Shown: piece by piece, positions 47,886-56,459 of the stretch
How positions within the stretch are numbered: the stretch's first letter is position 1
How the letters are laid out: each line of letters starts with the position of its first letter
NCBI GenBank assembly: GCA_028284265.1
Contig: JANQRZ010000019.1
Location: 372,001-436,000 of the forward strand
Reading direction: 5' to 3'
DNA: 64,000 bases
Source: Rhodothermales bacterium
Lineage (GTDB): Bacteria; Bacteroidota; Rhodothermia; Rhodothermales; JANQRZ01
Notes under the pieces: model-generated
What the model saw: the letters and a program-made list of their open reading frames with translations, nothing else
What the model was told of the DNA's origin: nothing
The model's database searches: none
Translations under genes and position numbers: made by a program

Positions 47886-48290
47886 TTAGCGCTCGCCCGC
47901 GGGGACGAGGGCGAGGGTGCAGCGGCTGATGCAAATCAGCTTGTCGTTCTCATCAACGATGCGGACTTGCCAGACCTGTGTGGTGCGACCCGCGTGGAGG
48001 CGTTCGCCGATGGCGCGGAGTGTGCCGGTCTGTACGGGGCGGATGTGGTTAGCATTGATCTCCAACCCGAAGGCCACCTTCTCCGGTAAGGCGCTCGCCG
48101 TGCCGCCGACACTCGCCACGGTCTCAGCGAGGACGACGCTCGCCCCGCCATGGAGGTAGCCGAGCGGCTGGTGGTGCTCCGGCGTCACAGGCATCGTCGC
48201 CACGACCCGCTCGTCTTCGAGTGACTCGAAAGCAATGCCGAGAAGATCGGCGAGACCGGCGGTGCCAGAGAACGAATCGGGGAGCGGCAT
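47886..48290 (-). CDS. Hotdog-fold acyl-CoA thioesterase (YdiI/PaaI-like)
   Basis: A 134-residue thioesterase of the hotdog superfamily, hydrolysing aromatic or short acyl-CoA. The family motif PLGYLHGGASVVLAETVAS contains the catalytic Glu (AET), and the second conserved segment ANHIRPVQTGTLRA follows. It most resembles YdiI/EntH/MenI enzymes, so DHNA-CoA hydrolysis in menaquinone synthesis is one option. It is first in a likely operon with the two BMC-P genes, leaving open that its substrate is tied to a microcompartment pathway. Confidence 0.88.
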   Translation of the reverse strand: MPLPDSFSGTAGLADLLGIAFESLEDERVVATMPVTPEHHQPLGYLHGGASVVLAETVASVGGTASALPEKVAFGLEINANHIRPVQTGTLRAIGERLHAGRTTQVWQVRIVDENDKLICISRCTLALVPAGER

Positions 48291-48332
48291 GGGCGAGGTG
48301 TTAGCGAACCTCGGAAGGTACGCCGACTCCGC

Positions 48333-50273
48333 CTAGACCGGCTCCTCCAGTTCTTCGATATCTACCACTCGCGGACCAGCCAGCGCATCCGTCCGTGGCA
48401 GGCGCACGGTGAATGTCGAACCTATGCCCTTGGTGCTCTCAACCTCGATGGTCCCGCCCATCAGTTCGACGAGCCGCTTGGTGATGGACAGGCCGAGGCC
48501 GGTGCCCTCGTGCGAGCGCTCCATGCCCGTGGACTCCTGCTTGAAGTTGTCGAACAGGTACGGCAGGAAGTCCTCGCTGATGCCGATGCCCGTGTCGCGA
48601 ACCCGGAGCACGGCCGCGTCCGGCTCGACGTCGATCTCGGCGACCACCTCGCCCTCCTTGGTGAACTTGATGGCGTTGCCGATCAGGTTGACGCAGACGC
48701 GGTGCAGACAGTCCGGGTCGGCGGAGGCCCACACCTCCGGCGTGACTTCGTGGAGCGCGAGGCGAAGGCCCTTGCCGAGCGAAAGAGGTCTTAGTACGCT
48801 GATGGCATCGGCGACTTCGTCGGCCACCTCGACCGGCTCGGGCTGCGGGTGCAATGCCCCGGCCTCGATCCGCGCCATGTCGAGCACGGAGTTGATCGTG
48901 CCGAGCAGGCGAATGCCCGCGCGGCCCATCGTCTCGACCATCTCAAGGTGCTCGCCATCGAGTTCGCCTGTGAGCACCTGCGCCGAGCCGATGATGCCGG
49001 TGAGCGGCGTGCGGATCTCGTGGCTCATGTTGGCGAGGAAGTTGGACTTCAAGCGGCTCACCTCCTCGGCCTGTTCCTTGGCCCGGATCAACTCGGCCTC
49101 GAAGAGTTTTTGCTGCGTCACGTCCTTCGCCACACACACGATGCCCTGCACCTCGCCCTCATCCCCTGTCATCACCGCGGCGGAGAAGGCAACGGGCAAC
49201 TCAGCCCCTTCGCGCTGCTGCAACGTCGTCTCCCGGTTGCCCGAGTAGCCACGCCGGAGCACGTTGGCGAGTAGGTCGTCGGTCTCGATCATCCCACCGG
49301 TAAAGACGAAACCGAGCGGCCGTCCGATGAGCATGTCTTTCTCGTAACCCAGTGTATCGACCACCGCATCGTTCACCATCTCGATGGTACCCTGCTCAGT
49401 AATCACAAAGAGGGGATCGGCCATCGAGTGGAGAATGGTGTCGAGGTAGTGCTTCGAGACCGTGGTGTGACTGAGGGCCTCGGCCATCGTGTTGAAGGCC
49501 CCGGTCAGCGCACCGACCTCATCGTCCGAGCGCACATCGAGGCGGAAGTTGAGTTCGCCGCGCCCGATCCGTTCGGTCGCCTTCATCAGCGAGAGGATGG
49601 GCGTGGAGATCGAGTTGGCGATGAGGATGCCCAGCACGAGGGTCATGCCGATGGCGAGAAGTACCGCTACGAACAGCATCCGGTCGGCGCGGGCGAGGTG
49701 GGCACGAACGGCCTCGGTCTCGGTGCTGAAGGCGAGGTCCACGCGGTTCCGGTACTGCGTGAGTGGCGGCAACATGGCTTTCTGGACATGCGGCGTGACC
49801 GTCTCGGCGAGGAATGCTCGGGCCTCCCCTGGTCGCCGGACTGACAGGTCGATGAGCCGCTCGACGTGCTGCTGGTAGGTACTGAAGCCGAGCGCCAGTT
49901 CATCGACCCATGCCAGCCGATCACTGGCCTCGGCGAGGTCTTCTTCCCGTCCCCACGCCTCGGCACGAGCACGGGTACCGGCAACCACCGAGCGCCCTTG
50001 GGCAAGCTGCTGTTCGAACCGGATGAGCGTATTGCGAAGCGCCTCCGCCGAGGCCGCGCCCCGGCGCGCCACGAGATCTTGCGCCAGCGACTGGCTCTCT
50101 CGCAGCGCCAGCGTCATCTCGATGGCGTGGTTCGTCTCCAGCGCGGCCCCTTCGCTGAGTTGGAGAACGCCGTACTCCACCCGGCTATTCATCACTTGCG
50201 CCACGTAGCCCACACACCCAACGAGCAGGGCGACGAGCGCGAATCCGAGAAGCAGCTTCTGGTAGAGTTTCAT
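48333..50273 (-). CDS. Membrane sensor histidine kinase (HAMP-PAS-HisKA-HATPase)
   Basis: A 646-residue sensor. Two membrane helices (about 7-27 and 198-218) enclose a helical periplasmic sensor of the four-helix type. A HAMP domain follows ([20 protein letters not shown]), then a PAS domain (about 275-390, containing [20 protein letters not shown]), HisKA with His418 in [11 protein letters not shown], and the ATPase domain with [23 protein letters not shown] and [14 protein letters not shown]. No receiver is fused, and no response regulator lies next to it, so it is an orphan kinase. Confidence 0.93.
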   Translation of the reverse strand: MKLYQKLLLGFALVALLVGCVGYVAQVMNSRVEYGVLQLSEGAALETNHAIEMTLALRESQSLAQDLVARRGAASAEALRNTLIRFEQQLAQGRSVVAGTRARAEAWGREEDLAEASDRLAWVDELALGFSTYQQHVERLIDLSVRRPGEARAFLAETVTPHVQKAMLPPLTQYRNRVDLAFSTETEAVRAHLARADRMLFVAVLLAIGMTLVLGILIANSISTPILSLMKATERIGRGELNFRLDVRSDDEVGALTGAFNTMAEALSHTTVSKHYLDTILHSMADPLFVITEQGTIEMVNDAVVDTLGYEKDMLIGRPLGFVFTGGMIETDDLLANVLRRGYSGNRETTLQQREGAELPVAFSAAVMTGDEGEVQGIVCVAKDVTQQKLFEAELIRAKEQAEEVSRLKSNFLANMSHEIRTPLTGIIGSAQVLTGELDGEHLEMVETMGRAGIRLLGTINSVLDMARIEAGALHPQPEPVEVADEVADAISVLRPLSLGKGLRLALHEVTPEVWASADPDCLHRVCVNLIGNAIKFTKEGEVVAEIDVEPDAAVLRVRDTGIGISEDFLPYLFDNFKQESTGMERSHEGTGLGLSITKRLVELMGGTIEVESTKGIGSTFTVRLPRTDALAGPRVVDIEELEEPV

Positions 50274-50453
50274 CAGCGGAGACTTGGCCGCGCACTAGGC
50301 GCTTTGTCGGTGATAGAACCCCTGTCCGTCTTGCCCGATTCTCGACGGCCTTTGGTCAAACCGGCACGACCACTTACAGAGGGTATTAAAGAACCGGGCG
50401 TGAGGTAGGATCGAACCAAGCGGTGGTAAAATTTGCCTCCGGCGGCAGGTCGT

Positions 50454-50693
50454 TCAGTCGCTCATCCGGCGGTCCCACCACACGAGCATCCCCTCTTCCG
50501 TTCGGCCAAGGGGAGCACCGGCATCGCAGTACTCACTCCACAGCATCGTGCGGATCTGAGCGGTATAGGCCGGTTCGCCATCAGTAAGGCGCAGAATTCG
50601 GCTGATCATACGGACCCGGCTGGACTCGGCCGTGGCAGGCCCGAAGGAAGAAATAGCAGTGGACTGAGACATGAGCTTGGAGAGTTGGTTCAT
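50454..50693 (-). CDS. Small hypothetical protein
   Basis: A 79-residue open frame starting MNQLSKLMSQSTAISSFGPA and ending WWDRRMSD. Composition is protein-like, with a helical, Arg-rich centre (RVRMISRILRLTDGEPAYTA). I do not recognise it. It lies alone between the sensor kinase and the AT-rich control region, whose divergent position could make it co-regulated with the oxoamine synthase. An earlier in-frame ATG at 50720 is possible. Confidence 0.4.
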   Translation of the reverse strand: MNQLSKLMSQSTAISSFGPATAESSRVRMISRILRLTDGEPAYTAQIRTMLWSEYCDAGAPLGRTEEGMLVWWDRRMSD

Positions 50694-50738
50694 CGTGAGA
50701 GCACGGCTCCCTAATTCCATGCCACCCACTTGGCCCAT

Positions 50739-51065
50739 GGCACTCGCCCGACGAACACCTACTCAACTTCGACCAAATAGCAAAATATTTAGACGAAATG
50801 CTATTTTGGATCGACGAAATACTGAGAGCCAATACACCAAAGGTTCTCATCTCCTTGTGAATTAAAGTTTTTTACTTCAAGCCATCCACCTTGCTCCAAG
50901 CTGCTGCTTACTCACATCTTAACAAGGAAAGGCGCATTAATTATTTCATATGGGTTTCTTTTGCACCGCAATGTGCGTTTATTTAAGACACGCGCTTTCC
51001 TCTAGGTCGCTTTGAAGGATTCCCCCAGGGCTTGGGGTGTCCTCGCCTACCCCACCCCCGGTCCT
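50739..51065. promoter_or_regulatory. AT-rich control region upstream of the oxoamine synthase gene
   Basis: This stretch is much richer in A and T than the rest of the window and codes for nothing convincing. It holds three direct repeats at 21-bp spacing (separate entry) and, at about 50960-50987, a TTTG followed 16 bases later by TATTTAAG, a weak match to the Bacteroidetes promoter (TTTG near -33, TAnnTTTG near -7). Composition suggests a strongly regulated promoter or a xenogeneic segment. Confidence 0.5.
50771..50820. promoter_or_regulatory. Three phased direct repeats GAC(C/G)AAAT, 21-bp period
   Basis: GACCAAAT at 50771, GACGAAAT at 50792 and GACGAAAT at 50813 are spaced exactly 21 bp apart, two helical turns, so all three face the same side of the DNA. 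An inverted pair AAATAGCA/TGCTATTT overlaps the first two. This is the layout of sites for a cooperatively binding activator or response regulator. No regulator gene is adjacent. Confidence 0.55.
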
Positions 51066-52445
51066 ATGAGTAACCCGAGCACTGCGGACGGCAGCATACC
51101 GTTCGAGCACGAAGCCATTGAGCATCTTGACCTGAACGAGATGATGCAACGGGCCAAGCCGATGCGGCTTGCCGAACGCACGCAGTTTTTCTCTACGTGG
51201 ATTCGAGGGCTTCACCAACGTGGGGGCAGCCTGCACCTCCGCCCCATCGGCTCTGTCACGGACCGCGTCACGGCGGTCGGCAACCACAACACGGACGAAA
51301 TGCGTCCGATGTTGATGTTCGGCTCGAACTCGTACCTCGGCCTGATGTCGCATCCCTACGTGCGGCAGAAAATGAAAGAGGCGATCGACGAGTATGGCGT
51401 GGGCCTGAGCGGATCGCCGCTGCTCAATGGGCGTGGCGTCTTGCATGTTGAGCTTGAAGAGCGAATCGCGGCACTCAAAGGGAAAGAAGACGCCCTCGTC
51501 TTTCAGAGCGGCTACGGGGCCAACGTCGGGATGCTTTCGCTTCTGGCAAGCCGTCATGACTATATCCTGTGCGACAAACTCAGTCATGCCTCGTTCCGGG
51601 ACGGGATGCGAATGAGTGATGCCCGCACCCGCACCTTCCGGCATAACGACACGAGTGACCTTGAACAGGTTCTCGACCGCCTCGCAGACAGCACAGGCGA
51701 AGCGTTCGTCGGTGTCGAAGGCGTCTATTCGATGGACGGCGACTTGGCTCCGCTCGACGAGATCGCGCCGATCTGCCGCAAGCACGGAGCCTACCTCATC
51801 GTGGACGATGCCCACGGCACCGGCGTCACCGGGCCGGGCGGCACCGGCACGGCCTCGCACTTTGGGGTCACCGATGAGGTGGACCTCATTATGAGCACGT
51901 TCTCGAAATCATTTGGTGTAACAGGCGCTGCGATTGCCACCACGCGGGCTATCGCTGACTTCATGCGCTACTATGCGCGCAGCTACGTCTTCTCCTCGTC
52001 GCTCCCTCCATCCTCAGTGGCGGCTGTCCTGGCGGGCCTGGACGTGCTGGAGCGCGAGCCGGGACGCGTCGAGCTGCTTCGCCACCTGATGGCCTACACC
52101 GCCCGCGGACTGCGGCAAATTGGCTTCGAGTTGCCCGAACCAGAGTCGGCAATCATCGCGCTGCGGACACCGGAGGGCATGCCGATCCGCGAAGCCATCG
52201 TCGAGCTAAACCAGAACGGCGTGTTCCTCAACTCCATCGAGTATCCGGCGGTGCCCCCCCACGAGGAGCGCTTCCGCATCAGCCTGATGGCGACCCATAC
52301 CGAGGACGACATCAACCGCTTCCTAGAAATCTTCGCCGAGGTGTGGGATAAGTACGCTCCGGAGGAGCACCGCCTGAGCCGCTCCGGTCCCCTCAACCTC
52401 CCGCTATCCGGCGACGGCCAGGTGGGGTCCGAGCCTGAACTCTAA
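51066..52445 (+). CDS. Alpha-oxoamine synthase (serine/cysteate acyltransferase type)
   Basis: A 459-residue PLP enzyme condensing an amino acid with an acyl-CoA with loss of CO2. Family motifs: MFGSNSYLGLMSHPYVRQ, FQSGYGANVGML, VDDAHGTGVTGPGG and the PLP Lys281 in STFSKSFGVTGAA. The extended N-terminus (about 75 residues before FGSNSYLG) and C-terminal tail are longer than in bacterial biotin (BioF) enzymes and resemble serine palmitoyltransferases; in Salinibacter-type bacteria related enzymes use cysteate for sulfonolipids. The amino-acid substrate cannot be read from sequence. ATG 51066 was chosen over an upstream in-frame ATG (51012) in Pro-rich leader sequence. Confidence 0.85.
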   Translation: MSNPSTADGSIPFEHEAIEHLDLNEMMQRAKPMRLAERTQFFSTWIRGLHQRGGSLHLRPIGSVTDRVTAVGNHNTDEMRPMLMFGSNSYLGLMSHPYVRQKMKEAIDEYGVGLSGSPLLNGRGVLHVELEERIAALKGKEDALVFQSGYGANVGMLSLLASRHDYILCDKLSHASFRDGMRMSDARTRTFRHNDTSDLEQVLDRLADSTGEAFVGVEGVYSMDGDLAPLDEIAPICRKHGAYLIVDDAHGTGVTGPGGTGTASHFGVTDEVDLIMSTFSKSFGVTGAAIATTRAIADFMRYYARSYVFSSSLPPSSVAAVLAGLDVLEREPGRVELLRHLMAYTARGLRQIGFELPEPESAIIALRTPEGMPIREAIVELNQNGVFLNSIEYPAVPPHEERFRISLMATHTEDDINRFLEIFAEVWDKYAPEEHRLSRSGPLNLPLSGDGQVGSEPEL

Positions 52446-52449
52446 GCGC

Positions 52450-53607
52450 TCAGAGAAACGAACGGCCCGAGCAGGGAAACGACACGCCGAAATGGGCAGC
52501 CACACTCGCTGCGTGGTCAGCGAAGGTTGCACGGAATCCGAGGTCGCGGCCCGGACGAGCTTCTTTCTCCCAGAGCAAGAGGGGGACGTGCTCGCGGGTG
52601 TGGTCCGTGCCGGGGTAACAGGGGTCGTTGCCGTGGTCGGCGGTAAGGACGAGACGGGCATCGTCGGGTAGGGCGTCCATCAGCGCAGGCAGCGCGGCGT
52701 CAAAGGCTTCGAGGGCGCGGGCGAACCCATCGGGGTCGTTTCGATGGCCGTAGTGCTGATCGAAGTCCACGAGGTTTGTCCAGATGAAGGTCTCTCCATC
52801 GCCTGAGCGAATCGCATTGAGTGTGCGAGCCACACCCTCCTCGTTGCCCTTGGTCTTGACGACCTCGTCGAACCCGACGTTGTCGAACAGGTCGCCGATC
52901 TTGCCAACGGCGACCGTGCGAACGCCGTCTTCTTGCACGGCCTCCTGCACGGTGCGCGCCGGGGGCGAGAGCGAGAAATCCTTGCGCTCGGCGGAAACGC
53001 GCTCCCACTCGCCTGCCTCGCCGACGAACGGCCGGGCGATGACACGTCCGACCGCGTGCTCGCCGACGCAGACCTCGGTGCGCGCTGTGTGGCACAGCGC
53101 GTACAGTCGCTCCAGCGGGATCACGTCTTTGTGCGCGGCGACTTGAAAGACACTGTCTGCCGAAGTGTAGAGAATCGGGTGGCCCGTGCGCATGTGCTCC
53201 TCACCGAACGCCTCAATGACGCCCGTGCCAGAGGCCGGCTCATTCGCCAGCACGCCCTCGAAGCCCGTTGCCTCCAGAAAGCGATAGACAAGGTCGAGCG
53301 GGAAGCCGTCGGGATAGGTCGGAAATGGTTCGGCGAGATGCAGGCCCGCGAGTTCCCAGTGGCCGGTGGTCGAGTCTTTCCCGGCGGACACTTCGGTCAT
53401 CCGCCCGAACGAGGCGAGCGGTTCGGCCACCGGCGGCACGCCTTCGAGCGGCGCGATGCAGCCCAGACCGAGCCGGGCGAGGTTCGGCAACGCAGGGCGA
53501 GCAGTAGCACAGACGTGACCGAGGGTATGGCTCCCGGCATCGCCGTAGCGGTCTGCGTCCGGCAGTGCGCCGATGCCTACGCCGTCAAGCACAATCGTGA
53601 CGAACAT
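52450..53607 (-). CDS. deoB: Phosphopentomutase
   Basis: A 385-residue metalloenzyme of the alkaline phosphatase superfamily, moving phosphate between C1 and C5 of (deoxy)ribose in nucleoside salvage. ATG 53605-53607 starts MFVTIVLDGVGIGALPDADRYGD, the family's metal-binding N-terminus; upstream codons lie in another gene's reading area. The C-terminal metal motif LVLTADHGNDPCYPGTDHTREH is present; its DHGND and DHTREH cores bind manganese. The start follows the preceding gene (53612-54904) after four bases, suggesting co-transcription. Confidence 0.95.
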   Translation of the reverse strand: MFVTIVLDGVGIGALPDADRYGDAGSHTLGHVCATARPALPNLARLGLGCIAPLEGVPPVAEPLASFGRMTEVSAGKDSTTGHWELAGLHLAEPFPTYPDGFPLDLVYRFLEATGFEGVLANEPASGTGVIEAFGEEHMRTGHPILYTSADSVFQVAAHKDVIPLERLYALCHTARTEVCVGEHAVGRVIARPFVGEAGEWERVSAERKDFSLSPPARTVQEAVQEDGVRTVAVGKIGDLFDNVGFDEVVKTKGNEEGVARTLNAIRSGDGETFIWTNLVDFDQHYGHRNDPDGFARALEAFDAALPALMDALPDDARLVLTADHGNDPCYPGTDHTREHVPLLLWEKEARPGRDLGFRATFADHAASVAAHFGVSFPCSGRSFL

Positions 53608-53611
53608 CCGG

Positions 53612-54904
53612 TCAGCCGATGACGTAGTGCTCCTGTGCGGCAAGGGCCTCTTGGAGCGCATTCGCTGCGTCGGCGCGGAGCGCGTCGGCATCGCGGTGCT
53701 GCGGCATGAGACGTGCGATACCCGTAACGAAGGGCAATCCCTCGGCATCAGCACGGGCTTGGACGCGAGCCGCCCATGCCTCGATGCCCGCTTCTTCCTC
53801 GGAGAGGAACACGCCGACCATCAGCTCGCCAAAGCGTTCGACGCGCCCATCGCGGCTCACATCTTCGAGGTGGCGCTTCAGCACACGCTCGGCCTCGGCC
53901 ACCGCCTCATCTCCAAGCTGGTCGATGTGCTCGGCGTCAGACTGGTAGACGAGCGCAAGGGCGAGGGGACGGTCGGCGGCGCGGGCACGTTCCATCTCCT
54001 CGGTGATGATCGAGCGGCGCGTCGGCACCGCAGACGGTGCGGCCTCCTCCGGCTCGGAGAGCATCGCCCCAAGCAAACCGGCGTACTGCGTAAGCAACCC
54101 GCGCTGCCGCTCGGTGAAGCCGTCTTGGTCGGGTCCGAGATCGGCGACGAGATAGACTGGCCCCTCGTCGAGTTCGCAGACCGGCAGCACCGCGCTGCCG
54201 CCGAGCGGCACCGGCCGCTTGTAGTGGGGCATCGAGCGGAGCAGCGGGTCCTCAGGGTCGAGTACGGTCAGTGACGATGAGGTCAAGATGGCATCGAGAA
54301 ACGCATTACCTGCCGGGAAACGCCCGTCGCGCCGAGCGGCTGGGTTGTGCGAGAGGGCGGCTTCGAGCGTTGTGCCAGAGGCGTCGGTCGAGAACAGGGC
54401 GACGGTCTGCACGTCAGTGGCCGCCCAGAGAGCACGGAGGAGCGACGTGACGGCGGTCGGCGAATGGGTCCGCCAGAACGGCGAGTCGTCGCGCGCATCA
54501 AGTACAGGCAGCGCCGCCGCAACCTCGGAGGAAGCGGACTTGGTAGACGCCGCATGACGCTCCGGAAGGGGGCCGTCTTCCGGCGTCGCCGCAGCCCCAC
54601 CGGAAACCTCAACCACCGGTTCATCCACTCGCTCGTCCTCGGCGTCCGCGACCACTGGAGCCTGACCTTTCGGGCGGATGTCCGAGATGCCGAGCGAGCG
54701 TAGTTCCTCCTCACGAGTGGGCATGGAGGCAATGCGCGCCTCGGAGGCGGCCCGACGGCGGCGGCGGCGCGCCGCGAGGAAAAGAAGAGAGAGGAGCGCA
54801 AGAGCGAGGAGGGCTGCGCCGATGCCCAGAAGCCAAACGTTATCCATCAGGTACCCCAACGTGGCCGCGATCACAGCGAGCGCAGGGATAAATACCCGGG
54901 CCAT
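53612..54904 (-). CDS. Membrane-anchored GAF protein with degenerate GGDEF domain
   Basis: A 430-residue protein with two N-terminal hydrophobic helices (about 5-18 and 25-45), a basic stop-transfer run (ARRRRRRAAS) and an acidic linker. Residues about 145-290 look like a GAF sensor domain (VQTVALFSTDASGTTLEA, then VYLVADLGPDQDGF). The C-terminal 120 residues have the shape of a diguanylate cyclase domain, but the active-site GGDEF position reads RFGELMV (from residue 357), so synthesis of cyclic di-GMP is unlikely; a nucleotide-sensing or purely structural role is possible. It is upstream of and close to deoB. Confidence 0.6.
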   Translation of the reverse strand: MARVFIPALAVIAATLGYLMDNVWLLGIGAALLALALLSLLFLAARRRRRRAASEARIASMPTREEELRSLGISDIRPKGQAPVVADAEDERVDEPVVEVSGGAAATPEDGPLPERHAASTKSASSEVAAALPVLDARDDSPFWRTHSPTAVTSLLRALWAATDVQTVALFSTDASGTTLEAALSHNPAARRDGRFPAGNAFLDAILTSSSLTVLDPEDPLLRSMPHYKRPVPLGGSAVLPVCELDEGPVYLVADLGPDQDGFTERQRGLLTQYAGLLGAMLSEPEEAAPSAVPTRRSIITEEMERARAADRPLALALVYQSDAEHIDQLGDEAVAEAERVLKRHLEDVSRDGRVERFGELMVGVFLSEEEAGIEAWAARVQARADAEGLPFVTGIARLMPQHRDADALRADAANALQEALAAQEHYVIG

Positions 54905-54995
54905 AGTGCGTTGCGCCGACCGCGCATGGAAAGAGAAAAGACCACCGGAATCTACCGGTGCCCCCGGCCAATGTCAACCAATGGCCTGCTCTAGC

Positions 54996-56186
54996 TCACG
55001 CCGTCTCGGTATACCCTTCGGCTACCGGCACAAACGTCGGCGCGCCGGTAGGTAGAGTGGCGATGCCCGGCGGCAAGTCGACCTCGGGCAAGATGAGCGG
55101 CGGGGTTTCGTCGCCGAGCGGGTTCGGCTCGGCCCAGAGGTCACCGCGTGTGCTTTCGAGCACGACATGGTCGCCTGCTCGCCCGCGCACATAGTCCATC
55201 GTCAGGGGCACCTTACCGAACGGCGTGTCGAGGACATAGCTCGGCACGGCAAAGCCAGAGGTGTGACCGCGCAGCCCGCGCATGAGCGCCATGCCCGTCT
55301 CGATAGACGTGCGGAAGTGGGCCGTCCCACCGATCAGTTGGGCCTGGTAGAGATAGTAGGGCCACACCCGCATCGCCACGAGGCCCTCGACGAGCGCCTT
55401 CATCGTGGCGAGGTCATCGTTGATGCCACGCATGAGGACGGTCTGGTTGCCGACGGGCACGCCTGCCTCGGCGAGCTTCGCGCAGGCTGCCGCCGCTTCG
55501 GGCGTCAATTCCTTCGGATGGTTGAAGTGGGTGTTCAACCAGACCGGATGGTGCGCCCGCAGCAAATTGCACAGGTCGTCGGTGATCCGGTAGGGCAACG
55601 TCACCGGCAACCGCGAGCCGAGGCGAATGACCTCGATGTGGGGGATTGCCCGAAGGCGTTCGAGCAGCCAGCTGAGGTTGGCCTCATTGAAGACGAGCGG
55701 ATCGCCACCCGTCAGGAGCACATCGCGGATCTCCGGATGCGCCGCGAGGTAGTCGAGCGCCTCGCCGAGCTCGTCCTTCCGCATCATGAAGTCGGCGTCG
55801 CCGACCATCCGCTTGCGGAGGCAGTAGCGGCAGTAGATCGCGCACTCGGCGGTGACGCAGAACGCCACGCGGTCGCGGTAGTTGTGGATCAGGTTCTTGA
55901 CCGGCGAGTGCCCCACTTCGTCGAGCGGGTCCACGACACCGACAATGTCCGGGGCCATCTCGCTCATCCGAGGGACAACCTGCCGCCGCACGGGGCAGTC
56001 GGGATCGTCCGGGTCCATCAGGCTCGCGTAGTACGGCGTGATGTTCCAGCGGAAGATGTCCCGCGTCGCCTCGATGGCGGCTAGTTCGTCGTCGGTCGGG
56101 GTGACGTACTCCCGGAGGGTCGCTTCGTCGTGGACGCGGTGGCGCATCTGCCAGCGCCAGTCAGACCAGTGCGGATCGCGGGTCAT
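54996..56186 (-). CDS. KamA family radical SAM aminomutase
   Basis: A 396-residue PLP- and SAM-dependent enzyme of the lysine 2,3-aminomutase family. The cluster motif is Cys115, Cys119, Cys122 (ECAIYCRYCLRKR), with LLTGGDPL as the SAM motif and Lys325 in DTPFGKVPL as the likely PLP Lys. In lysine 2,3-aminomutase two Asp residues 37 apart (Asp293 and Asp330) hold the lysine side chain. Here the same spacing gives Gln283 and Asp320, so the substrate may not be lysine. The start overlaps the stop of the zinc-ribbon gene by four bases, and the gene closes a compact six-gene run that includes an ATP-grasp ligase and an R2lox-like oxidase. Confidence 0.9.
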   Translation of the reverse strand: MTRDPHWSDWRWQMRHRVHDEATLREYVTPTDDELAAIEATRDIFRWNITPYYASLMDPDDPDCPVRRQVVPRMSEMAPDIVGVVDPLDEVGHSPVKNLIHNYRDRVAFCVTAECAIYCRYCLRKRMVGDADFMMRKDELGEALDYLAAHPEIRDVLLTGGDPLVFNEANLSWLLERLRAIPHIEVIRLGSRLPVTLPYRITDDLCNLLRAHHPVWLNTHFNHPKELTPEAAAACAKLAEAGVPVGNQTVLMRGINDDLATMKALVEGLVAMRVWPYYLYQAQLIGGTAHFRTSIETGMALMRGLRGHTSGFAVPSYVLDTPFGKVPLTMDYVRGRAGDHVVLESTRGDLWAEPNPLGDETPPLILPEVDLPPGIATLPTGAPTFVPVAEGYTETA

Positions 56187-56425
56187 GGCTGACCGTCCAT
56201 GTTGGGGTAGCGCCGGAAGGCGCGCATCACGGCGGGGTCGCGGGTCGTCTCGAATGCCTCGCCGCAGCGCCCGCAGCGGAAGATGATCTCCTTCGGCTGG
56301 GCCGAGATGCCGTTGAAGAAGTTCAGCCAGCCGCCGACGCCGTAGCGCATATCAGGCCGGGCGAAGTGGTGGTAGCGGTCGTGCCCGCACGAGCAGGTGG
56401 GGCGTTGGGTAGCGGTCGTGCTCAT
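56183..56425 (-). CDS. Small zinc-ribbon-like protein
   Basis: An 80-residue cytoplasmic protein with paired cysteines, Cys11/Cys13 (TCSCGHDRYHHF) and Cys51/Cys54 (RCGRCGEAF), and three His residues near the first pair, suggesting one structural zinc. The middle (GVGGWLNFFNGISAQPK) is hydrophobic and aromatic. I do not recognise a named family. It is translationally coupled to the KamA gene and follows the ATP-grasp gene by 34 bases, so it may bring the two enzymes together or carry an intermediate, but this is inference. Confidence 0.7.
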   Translation of the reverse strand: MSTTATQRPTCSCGHDRYHHFARPDMRYGVGGWLNFFNGISAQPKEIIFRCGRCGEAFETTRDPAVMRAFRRYPNMDGQP

Positions 56426-56459
56426 GGGAATACCCTACGCGGCAAAGTCCCTCGGGATT

